Positions 55,601 through 64,000 of a stretch of 64,000 nucleotides of DNA are shown piece by piece. The DNA is taken from contig JBBELK010000369.1 in NCBI GenBank assembly GCA_037783545.1, positions 310,001-374,000 on the forward strand, written 5' to 3'. The position numbers were made by a program, and so were the translations under genes. This DNA comes from Henricia sp. BOLD:AAB3569. Taxonomy: Eukaryota > Echinodermata > Asteroidea > Spinulosida > Echinasteridae. Positions within the stretch are counted from its first letter, which is position 1. Each line of letters starts with the position of its first letter. A model generated the notes under the pieces. That model did no database searches. It was not told the DNA's origin and saw only the letters and a program-made list of their open reading frames with translations.

Positions 55601-58600
55601 AAGGAGAATTATGGCAAACCTGTGCCATCTAATCGAGGAGCAAGAACGTTTGATTTTCATTTAATAGTAAAGGTAACTTGGGTAGTTATGAGAGAAATAC
55701 AAAATAATCTTTGCTGAAGTTCGCCATCTATGCATTGTTTGAAACAGAATCGGGGCGGCACAGATTAGGCAAATTTCCGCTGTACAGTTTGTTACTATAC
55801 AAACAATGTGCATTTTGTTTATTCCTGCCTTTTGATACTTTGCCAACTACTCGCGATTAATTGATTACTCGCGAGTAGCAAAATCTACTAGTCGCCCAGC
55901 GGTATACCGTAACATGCATCAAATGGTCTCCCCAGGAAGCAAAACACACACACACCTTTATTCATTTTTTTAACACGGTGACTGGCACATCTGTATAACA
56001 ATAACCTTGGACAAACAGGAAGGATTTCCTCCACCAAACCCGGTCAAATGCATTTGCAACTGTTGGCATTCACAGCAATTAGAAACACTGACAGAGTATA
56101 GTGTCCAATGCCATGTTGAAAATGGCAAATTCTGAAATTTAAGGGTTTTTTTATGGCTTTTAAATGTCAAATTCTTGGTGCTTGATCACCATTGAAATGA
56201 AACAACCAAACTTTGGATGAGAAAAATTGTAAGGGCCAATCGGGATTCGAACCAGAGACCTCTTGGTCAATGCTGATACGAGTTGCTAAAATATATGTGT
56301 GACCTAACACCACAAAATGAGCTGAAAGTCGGAATTTTCAAAAATTGGATATTGGTATTTTTGAATTCAGCAGAAAAAGAGCTTTCCAATGATATATAAC
56401 GCATAAGGTAAAACTATTTCCCCAACGCAACACAGCTTGGAGAAGTGGTAGTGTTTAAACAAATCTTACAAATCTTCAAACAAAATTTCTTACAATGCAC
56501 GAAGAAAGCTATCTTCAAAATTGGTCTGAAAATGTTTTTAATTGATGGATGACGCTAAAAATGTGGAAACAAATAGAATAAGAGTTACTCTTTTCAAATA
56601 TTACAAAACCCTAAAATTGACCTCCCCTTTGAACCATTGGTATAAGAAATAGCGGAGTGCGACTTTACGCTCATTTTGTCGTGACAGGTCGCATTTGTCA
56701 AGTCTTGTCAAAATCTGAAATTTTGGTTTAAATCTGTTGGCAAATGACAAAGTTATTCAGGGTCAAAAGTAGGACATGTAGTACCATTTTCAATCTATGG
56801 ACATACTAAATTGATCACGTCCTTCATCTCCCAGACGAGCCTACACACACATGAAGTGGTCAAGATATCCTTCATCTCGAGAGATCCCAGCGACAAGCGA
56901 GCATTTGGCTATATCTACGGCGAAGCAGGCAACCACAAATTCTTCGCAATCAAAACACAAAACCAGGTAATTTTAGCATGACGTCACTTGGCTGTACAAA
57001 TGATATGGTTTCAAAATCTCAACATCAATGGAAAAAATGGGGAGCTCAAAAATGTGATCTGGACACGCTCCTTTAATACAATGCTAAACGAGTTTCCCTT
57101 GTGATGCTGTGTCTACTGTTTCAGGCTGACGAGCTTGTCCTGGCATTGAAGGACCTATTTGAGATTGTGCTGGCCAACAAACAGAAAGAAGTTTCCGAAC
57201 AGAAGCAGCGAATGCAAGAGCAGACGATGTACCTGCAGCCTAGTTACGACAATCCCTTGGGCTCGCCAACCTCCAAGGCAGCTCCTGAAAATGTCTACTC
57301 GGTAAGTACTCTCTGCGACTATTCCTGAGGTTCCCTAACTTCCAAGTTTAACTCTTCACCTAATAAAGCCTGACCATTGCAAATTTTTATGAAACTTTTG
57401 TGAACTTGTTGATTAAGATCCCACAGTACCAAATATCAAATTTTAGATCAATCGGACCAGTGGTTTGGGAGACACAGCCCCCAAATTGTTGTATCACAAA
57501 GTATGAGCACTTTTCAGGGGGTCAGAACTGTTCTCCCGTTTAGGGAAAACTTTCCCCATTTTGTTAAAACCTTTCTCCCATTTTTAAAACTTTAAATAGC
57601 TGTGTTACCCATTCCAACCTAGAAAATCATTCAGAAGTACCTTTTTGTTAAAATTTTTTAAATCAATTGTTCCCTCTTGATTTTGGTTCAGGAGACTCCC
57701 ACAGCCGTGGCTCAGCCTCCGGCACAATACAGTCTTCTTAGTTTGGAGAACCAAGTCAGCAATCTTCAAATGGTACGTACACACAAACCAAGACAGTATT
57801 AGTTATCCCACTCGCGCTCATGGAATACGGCATAACGTAGTGCGCTTGGGTCTCATATACTTGGATCAGTAGTCCATATACATGTAGCTAGATTTGGTTG
57901 CAGTTCGCCAAAGCGAATCGCACTTTACAGTAATTTAAAGCTCGTGATAAGAAAGAAGATATTCAAGAGTTCTCTGAAGACCCTTTTCCACAACCTGGCT
58001 TAAATTTGTTGATTGTATCCTTGGTATTTGTAACCTTATTGTCCATCCAAAGTTGTCAACATTTCCACATTTCTACAGAGTATAATATTTCTGAAGTTGC
58101 CCCTCCCTCCCCTGTAATATATTAATCAACTTTTTCTGTTAGTACCATGAAATGACAACATTTTACAGTACATCAAAGTCATACACTGCCATCGTGCAAA
58201 TGTTGACATCTTTGGACCACCTGTTACAACCATTTTTGTGATTTTGCCACTTTTGTGAATAGGTTACAAGTTTTGTGGATTTTCGACCACTTTTGTGAAA
58301 TTTCACAAAAGTGGGCAATATTTGACAACCTGTGAGCTTGAAATTCACAAAAAGAGGCGTTTTTCACAAAACTTGTGACCTTTTCACAAAAGTGGTCAAA
58401 AAATCACAAAACTCGTGACCTATTCACAAAAGTGAAAAATTCACAAAAAATGGTTGTAACACAGCCCTAAGCTTAGTATAGCGCGGTATAGGTATTTTAT
58501 ATTGTATTACATTATTATTATAAAACCCATGTGTGTATGTGGTCTAGCTTTGCATGTCTCTGCAAAAATAGTAGAATTGCAAATATCATGTTTTGTGCCC

Positions 58601-61600
58601 AAACAACTGTAAAAGCACAATATTTCACCAATGTAAGGGAATTCCCAAAAAATTAAAACATTGTTTCCTACAAGTTAAGATTTTTTGACATATACAGAAT
58701 ACATGTAGATACAATAGTATACTTTCAGTCTACATGACCTGGGGCCACTTTCAGGGTGCTGTTTAGCACACAAAAATTGCTTAGCACAGATTTTACATGT
58801 ATTTGCTTTATATTGCAAAAATGGGTTACCAGCCAAAATCGTATGTGATGTGTAATTACTAATAATTTGCTACTTTTCCTAAAAACAATATTAGACGCAC
58901 AAATTTGGCTGGTAACCCACTTTCAAAAGCAAATCAAAATTTATTTTTTTTACATCAGGTCGGTAACCCGACCTACCTGGAATTTTGATTGAGCACTATT
59001 TGCAATAATTTCCAACGAACATACCATTTTCTACACTTGTACATGAACATGTTTAATAGTGTTAATAGTGAGTTTCGAACATTGCAAAACAACACGCAAA
59101 TGCATGAACTGTAAAAAAAAAAATGACAAAATAAAATAATTTTCCTACCTACCTACCTGGATTTTCTTTAGGACGTTACCGTAAACGCACAATTTATTTT
59201 GTTTGGCCTCATCTAAGAATGGTTATACATAGCCTTCCAAACTAACAAAACTTTCCGACAGTAGGTCTTTCGATACAGTTGGTCTTTCGAGATGACCTTT
59301 TTTATTTCTTGGACGAAAGACCATGCTCTCCTGTCAGCTATCAGGATCAACGTCAAGAAATTCCCCCACGGAGGACTGTGACTCACAAGCCAGGATATTG
59401 AGAAGTTCCTGTTCCCAGGGCAGGATCATTATTGCAGGCTGAAAAAGATAGACATACATTTAACCTCAACTCTGGGAGTCTTTTTCAAAATGGAGGCCCA
59501 TAATATCACAATTACGCTTGCACAAGAAGTACGTCTAATGAAAAGGTCGGGAAATATGTCGTGATAATGAAAACGCATACACTTGTATGCACTTGCTGAA
59601 ATTTGAATGTGTACTGTAAGTTGTGCAGTATGGACAATCTTCCAGTCTGGGATGTACACGTAAAAATGTAAACTTCGAGGGAATACAGAATTTATACCGT
59701 GAAATCTGGGTAAACAAAAGATGGCGGCCACACTGCGTCGGAAACGCTCGAATGGCTCAAGCTTGCGGCCTAAGGGAGTCCGCTTCTCGCAAGATGTTGA
59801 GTACTTTCATCCGTGCGACGAGGACAAAAGTTTAACCTCTTTGGGTGATCTCCGAGAAAAATGGAAATGTCAGATGAAACAGGAGGGATTCGATGACACT
59901 TCGGCTTGGGTTTCCCATCTCCTACAAATTCATGAGAGGTTCTGTGATTATGTTGCTTGTGTGAGTCCAAGAAGTTGTTCATACATGTATTTCCTGAGCC
60001 TGTGCCTTATTAACAAATTTTTATTGAGTTTGGTTTGTGTTCTGGTGGGACTCAAATATTTTGCGTGCTACATGTAGAGTAGACATCTTAACAACTCGAC
60101 CATTGATATGTATGTGTGACATGTTTATGCAAACTGCTTTTTCATGTGCTAAAACTTGGTTGGGACTCAAACCTACGATCCCCTGTAAAACGATCGTGGA
60201 GTGACTGAACAATGCATAGTTCCGACCTGTCAATCAAGCCGAACCCGCCGACCAATCACAACAGAGCTAGCAGACGGCGCCCACATAGGTCAAAGTGATG
60301 CAAACAATCACGCGATTTTCTGCCATACAGTTTGTATGTTGTATGCGCCAGTGACCGGGTGAATTTTGGTTTCAATGTCGGGCGATTCGCTGTTGAAAGG
60401 TAGGAAAGCGCATTTTTATGAATATACATGTATGTCATCCCTGCATTACTAGCCCTTCGCTCAGTGTGTGCTACGGTAACTGTCGACCCTAAAACATAAA
60501 TACCTTTGAGTTTTCTCCAATGAATCTGTGCTTTCCATGCCGAGTCCCGTTGCTTTATACGTTGTGTCGCCATTTTTTTGCGATGGCTTGTGAGCACATA
60601 GCAACAGTATCTAAGGGGCGGGGTTAACTGGGCAATCTCGGAACTATGCATTAACTCGATAGCACTGGCAACACATAGTGTGTCTTATTACTCAGAGTTT
60701 TTTAGTAATGTTAAGTTGTGTTCTTAGCCAAGGTCAATAAGCAAAGTTATCCAATAGAGTCTTTGCACCGGCGGCCATGACAGGGGCAGGTTTTCATATT
60801 TCAATGATGTCACAATAGATCCGCAAAGTGACTACTCGTGCATGACGTACTGTGACAATGTGACTGCCCCCTGTCATGGCCGCCGTGCAAAGGCTCTATA
60901 GTAGCCACTTTTATTAAATGTAAGATTTGAAAGAGGATGAGTCAAGCTATGAGTACATGCTTTTCAATTGAGGGTGTGTTTGGCAGAAATGTAGGGGCGC
61001 TTTAAGGAGAAAGTGCACTCAAACAGGGATATTGTCAAAAATCCACCAAAGTTTAGTAAACTGGTTTATCCGGTTACATAAAGCAGTGCAGTGATTACAC
61101 CAACCTTTTTGCTTCTACATCCATTGAAATCAATTTTTTTTATAAATCTGGTCACGCTCGTTTAAAAGAGTGTATTCAGAAAACGGATTTCGTTTTAACC
61201 TAATAATCGTATAAAACACTTCCCCAAAATACTATCCATGTGAAGAAAATAGGAAATTTGCATAGCTCCAATTTGGATGGAGAAGCAAAAAGGTTGGTGT
61301 AATCACTGCACTGTTTTATGGAACCAGATAAATAAGTTTACATTACATCGGTGTTTTTTTTACGATATCCTTGAGAACGCAAAATTTCAGAATGGTAATG
61401 AGAAAAATATGACACATGATATAGTATCAAAATGTCAACACCCATGGGGGAAAAAGGGTGGATCAAAAAATGTGATCTGGATAGGCTCCTTTAATTCCAA
61501 ATTTAACTGCCCTTTTTCTTTAAAACTTTCAGGGTATTACAGCCATGGAGAATCTTGACCTATCTGCTCCAGAGCCACCGGTATCACCCCCTGTAATCCC

Positions 61601-62767
61601 TGCTGATCCCTTTGCCCCTACTGATCCCTTCGCCCCTACTGCGTACCCCTATGCCCCTTCCAGTGGGCCTCCCCAACAGCCTCCGCCCCCGCTTCGCCCC
61701 CCTCAGGCTGCCCCTAGTGCCGCACCTCAGCCGGCACCCCGCACCATTCCGCCGGCTGCAGCCCCAGTGCGGCCCGCGCCATCGGCAGATCTGTTTGGTG
61801 AAGCTCCGGTAAGGGGGCGTCCAAAGTTGTCAAAATTTTTACTGTTCTACAAAGAGTAATATTTTTTAAGATCCGCACTCCCCCCCCCCCCCCACCCCCT
61901 CCCCCGAAATACTACTTATCAAAAATTGTTGTCACTACCATGAAATGTCAACATTTTACAGCGCATGTATAGTCCCCCCGATTCCCCCAACTTCCCTTTC
62001 CTACACTTTGTAGAACTGTAAAATTTTAACAACTTTGGACGGCCCTTAATATCAAAATTCTATTTTCCAGCTTAGCACGAAAATTTATACCAGTTATGCA
62101 GATTTTTCGCTTTGTCTGTGATGGATTAATAAGTTGCATTTCATTTGTTTCTATTGGATATATATATTCCGTGAATACAGATCAAATTTAATGAGTCATG
62201 CCCATGTGAAGTGTGAAAAATTACACATACAGTGCAAAACCCAGTTCAGTGTGCCCATCAACGTGAAAAGTTACGATTATCTGTATTCGCAACTGTATTT
62301 TTCACCTTGCAAAACCTCTCTAATGGTTTTTTATACAACCAAACATGGTATTATCGGGATTCAAACCACTGATAATTTGTTGTTTGTGCATGGCCATTCC
62401 AGGCACGCGTGGCCACGGAGCAATCCAAACCATCAGACGACCTCTTCAAAGAGTTCAAGGACACCTTCACCCCACAAGCGGCTCCCGCAGGAGCCTCAAA
62501 TCCATTTAGCGGTGGAGGAATGGGCGGGGGTTTTGGCATGGCGCAACCAGCTATGGGCGGGTTCCAACAGCAACCATCATTCGGTCAAAGGCCCATGGGC
62601 ATGGGTATGGCCCAGCAGCCCATGGGTATGGCCCAGCAGCCCATGGGTATGGCCCAGCAGCCCATGGGTATGGCCCAGCAGCCCATGGGTATGGCCCAGC
62701 AGCCCATGGGTATGGCCCAGCAGCCCATGGGTATGCCCATGGGAATGGCCCAAATGGGAATGCAACA

Positions 62768-62849
<82 letters not shown>

Positions 62850-64000
62850 ATGTTCAGCGCCGCCCCAGCCAGTGGTTCGTTCGACCCCTTCACCCTACAA
62901 CCCCAACAGGTCCACCCAAAACCTGCCGAGATGAACAGCGGACCTGCCAGAAAGCCTGATCCATTCGGAGACATCGCCGTTCTGTCAGGCCCTGCAGACA
63001 CCAAGGACCCCAAAAAGAAAGACCCTTTCGCTGGCTTCAAAATGGCCAAGCCAGGAGAGGTTAGGGTTCCGAGTCTGAACCCCGCGTCCAATAACACAAC
63101 TGGTAATTCACCACCTTTATCACTCGATCTAGAACAGTCATTTGACATAAGCGAGGATTTTAGCCTTCCCTCACCACAAGGCCCGCCGCCACCCTTGCCT
63201 GCTTCAATCATAAAACAGGGTTTGACGATTAGTTTAAATCTTGACAATGTTGGGGACACTCCCCCGCCTCCACCGCGGAGGGTTAGGAGTAGTGTACCCT
63301 CATCAGAGAGTTCACAATTCCCTGTTCCTCCCCGCGATAAAGCCCAGTCACCAGGCCTCTCAAAAGAACTGCAGAGTACTGTAAGAATGTCTCCTGTCGG
63401 TGCTAACAGAAACTCACCCTCGCTAACCAGAAACCCTTGCTCCTCACCCTCCAACCTGGCTTCCCTTGCCACCATTAACAGTCATCTAAACGGCCGAGAT
63501 GATAGCATGGCAGACTTTGCCTCATCTCATTCAAACAGCACCGGGGACCTGAGCCCTGTAGGAGGGATTCCAAGTCCCCCCACGCAATACATGCCGGCTT
63601 CCACATCATCACCTCGCACCAGTCCATCTCATTCAGTATTATCATGCTCATTGCCAAAGGATTCTCCGCTCTCTAACACTAATTCATCGAGTCCATGTCA
63701 TGTACTTGAATCTGACTCTATGACGACACCCTCACAAAGCAGCAGTAGCGTGGCGATCAACACCGCCACCTCATTAAATCATAATGGAGCCCTCGACGTA
63801 CTCTCAAGTTCCGCACCAGTGTCGCACTCATCCCTGATTCATCGGCGTGCCCACGCATCCATGACAACCTCATCCTCGAACCCCACTCTCAGCATAGTCC
63901 CTGTTCCAATTCTTCCCGTCACCGACGACCCTTTTGCGGACGACCCCTTCTTGCGCGAATCTCCAACTGTGAAGAAAGTCTTTGTCTTGCCTCAGAAAAT
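52638..64000 (+). CDS. DAB: Disabled-family endocytic adaptor (PTB domain), 3' truncated by window edge
   Basis: Adaptor linking NPxY-tailed receptors to clathrin/AP-2 and to signalling (DAB1/DAB2, Drosophila Disabled). Exons are 52638-52659, 53594-53715, 54818-54907, 56835-56966, 57125-57301, 57692-57772, 61533-61808 and 62403-64000 (open at the edge), giving 832 codons. The PTB domain is about residues 18-150 (FRAKLIGIDTVEDARGDNMC, GEHKQQIIINVSLEGIKIID, KRAFGYIYGEAGNHKFFAIK). The tail has a clathrin-box-like LLSLE, seven DPF and one NPF motif, a DDPFADDPF cluster near the edge, PPPPPRR (SH3-type), six MAQQ-containing heptapeptide repeats (about 396-418) and 29 consecutive Gln (421-449). DPF/NPF content fits DAB2-like endocytic function. 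The tiny first coding exon is least certain. It has an in-frame TGA upstream (52608), a strong acceptor at 52594 implying a 5' UTR exon, and fits phase 1. From exon 8 on, coding is one uninterrupted exon of at least 1598 nt. Confidence 0.9.
52743..52935. repeat. GGAGCGTG-family MITE fragment (DAB intron 1)
   Basis: AAAGGAGCTTGTTTAGATCT, AACCTAACAATCATATAAAA and TATTTGGATGTGGAAGCAGA in the family order; the right part after AACATC is missing. Confidence 0.7.
53262..53512. repeat. TGCATAGTTCCGA MITE, partial diverged copy
   Basis: AGGTAAGAAAGCGAATTGTT, GTGCTACGGTAACTGTCGAC and GGGCAATCTCGGAACTATGCA match the right two-thirds of 7651-8091, at visibly lower similarity than the pair 7651/60213. 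Lies in DAB intron 1. Confidence 0.75.
53737..54535. repeat. GGCCAATTT-family MITE split by a 583-bp element
   Basis: GGCCAA at 53739-53744 continues as TTTCATGGCGCTG at 54328. Between them is 53745-54327, whose ends TAGACCGATCCAGTAAGC and GCTTACTGGATCGGTCTA are exact inverse copies. The insert is GC- and CG-rich (ACGCACACGCACACG). It begins 29 bp after the DAB exon 2 donor. Confidence 0.8.
54547..54788. repeat. 121-bp tandem duplication before DAB exon 3
   Basis: The block GACTCTCAAGAGTCAGTATT ... TTTAAACGTCAACTG occurs twice head to tail (54547-54667, 54668-54788), differing only by about one base in a T/A run. It ends 29 bp before exon 3, so the branch-point/acceptor region adjoins the second copy. 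Confidence 0.9.
58221..58463. repeat. Hairpin element with iterated CACAAAAGTG
   Basis: CTGTTACAACCATTTTTGTG at the left and CACAAAAAATGGTTGTAACA at the right are inverse copies. Both arms are built from CACTTTTGTG / CACAAAAGTG words spaced 20-30 bp. DAB intron 6. Confidence 0.8.
58745..58950. repeat. GGCCAATTT-family MITE, diverged copy
   Basis: GGGGCCACTTTCAGGGTGCT opens it. AAAAATTGCTTAGCACAGAT, TTACCAGCCAAAATCGTATG and TTGGCTGGTAACCCACTTTC form the arms; the right terminus is lost. DAB intron 6. Confidence 0.6.
58957..59215. repeat. GGCCAAACAAAATAAAT element, copy 2
   Basis: GGTCGGTAACCCGACCTACC through CTACACTTGTACATGAACAT to TTACCGTAAACGCACAATTT and TTTTGTTTGGCC. It shares its interior with 52091-52380. 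Confidence 0.7.
59721..59960 (+). CDS. Unrecognised 80-codon exon-like ORF inside DAB intron 6
   Basis: ATG at 59721 is in a strong context (AAAAGATGGCGGCC). Eighty codons run to a good donor, TGT|GTGAGT, at 59960/59961. The protein is basic at the start (MAATLRRKRSNGSS) and has KGVRFSQDVEYF, a fit to the PP1-docking pattern [KR]x[VI]xF. It continues with an amphipathic helix-like stretch (LREKWKCQMKQEGFDDTSAW) and HERFCDYVAC. Composition is unlike the surrounding intron and looks like real protein. It ends in phase 0, as DAB exon 7 begins. It could be the first exon of a nested gene, an alternative first exon of DAB, or a pseudogene fragment. I do not recognise the family. Confidence 0.5.
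60213..60650. repeat. TGCATAGTTCCGA MITE, copy B
   Basis: Ends TGCATAGTTCCGACCTG and CTCGGAACTATGCA. Nearly identical along its whole length to 7651-8091 (a few substitutions and short indels by eye). DAB intron 6. Confidence 0.85.
60755..60900. repeat. CATGGCCGCC MITE, best copy
   Basis: AGTCTTTGCACCGGCGGCCA at the left, TGGCCGCCGTGCAAAGGCTC at the right. The inner stem pairs CATGACAGGGGCAG with CTGCCCCCTGTCATG. Confidence 0.85.
61007..61497. repeat. GGAGCGTG-family MITEs, two adjoining copies
   Basis: 61007-61160 is a partial inverse copy (ATTGTCAAAAATCCACCAAA, CTGGTCACGCTCGTTTAA). 61163-61497 is a nearly full copy ending ATGTGATCTGGATAGGCTCC. They end 35 bp before DAB exon 7. Confidence 0.75.
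61879..61910. repeat. C-rich tract in DAB intron 7
   Basis: A run of 14 C followed by ACCCCCTCCCCC, flanked by a GGCGTCCAAAGTTGTCAA / TTGACAACTTTGGACGGCCC-type inverted repeat (61814-62045) that recurs in pieces at 35630 and 58045. Confidence 0.6.
62590..62849 (+). repeat. Coding minisatellite (21 bp) plus CAG/CAA tract
   Basis: CCCATGGGTATGGCCCAGCA plus G is repeated about six times, encoding PMGMAQQ. It is followed at 62763-62849 by 29 uninterrupted Gln codons, mostly CAG with a few CAA. Both lie in frame in DAB exon 8. Long runs of Leu or Cys in other frames are shadows of this tract. Confidence 0.95.

Noticed and set aside
62134-62934. 266-codon plus-strand ORF with WPSSPWV repeats and a Ser/Asn run
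   Set aside because: This is the +1 shadow of DAB exon 8. Its repeats are the 21-bp minisatellite read in the wrong frame, and its first part is intron 7.
62585-63475. 296-codon minus-strand ORF, the longest in the window, with a long Cys run
   Set aside because: It is the antisense shadow of DAB exon 8; the Cys run is the CAG tract read backwards. The plus-strand frame is continuous with the DAB exons and has the endocytic motifs.
1-64000. CRISPR arrays, operons, bacterial or viral gene cassettes
   Set aside because: The DNA has spliced eukaryotic genes throughout; tandem repeats found have no unique spacers, and no reverse transcriptase, integrase or capsid-like frame is present.

Overview
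The window is animal nuclear DNA. Four multi-exon genes, all on the + strand, have GT-AG introns that are long and packed with short inverted-repeat transposons and tRNA-derived SINEs. Moderate GC, frequent TACATGTA and TAGGCCTA words and deuterostome-like gene models suggest an invertebrate deuterostome, most likely an echinoderm. That placement is an inference: no species-diagnostic sequence was found.

Layout: (1) 1-3342 is repeat-rich 5' flank. (2) 3343-8310 is a complete SGTA/SGTB-type TPR co-chaperone gene (9 coding exons, 355 aa). (3) 8311-13700 is intergenic and filled with foldback MITEs. (4) 13709-13775 is a calreticulin promoter with one exact and one degenerate ER-stress response element. 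(5) 13946-22304 is a complete calreticulin gene (9 coding exons, 420 aa, signal peptide, P-domain repeats, KDEL end). (6) 22305-26505 is intergenic. (7) 26506-38007 is a complete TRAPPC13 gene (11 coding exons, 416 aa, plus a candidate 9-nt microexon). (8) 38008-52594 is a gene-free transposon region with a 5.1-kb long-terminal-inverted-repeat element (40077-45176), a split foldback element (about 45574-48813) and an apparently perfect 258-bp-arm palindrome (46881-47435). (9) 52638-64000 is a Disabled (DAB) family endocytic adaptor gene. Its 3' end is cut by the window edge; 832 codons are visible, with a PTB domain followed by a Pro/Ser/Gln-rich tail carrying DPF, NPF and clathrin-box-like motifs. 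Intron 6 holds an unrecognised 80-codon exon-like ORF.

Three of the genes touch the secretory and membrane-traffic system: calreticulin folds glycoproteins in the ER, TRAPPC13 belongs to a TRAPP tethering complex, and DAB is an endocytic adaptor. SGT handles tail-anchored and mislocalised membrane proteins in the cytosol. They are separate transcription units, not an operon. SGT next to TRAPPC13 (here separated by calreticulin) recalls the human SGTB-TRAPPC13 neighbourhood.

The most striking non-coding observation is a 1.1-kb hAT-like element inserted exactly at the TRAPPC13 exon 2 splice donor. Its 8-bp target duplication copies the donor sequence CAGGTAAG to both ends of the element. Exon models were built by hand from reading frame, splice sites and remembered family sequences. 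Repeat boundaries marked 'about' are approximate.
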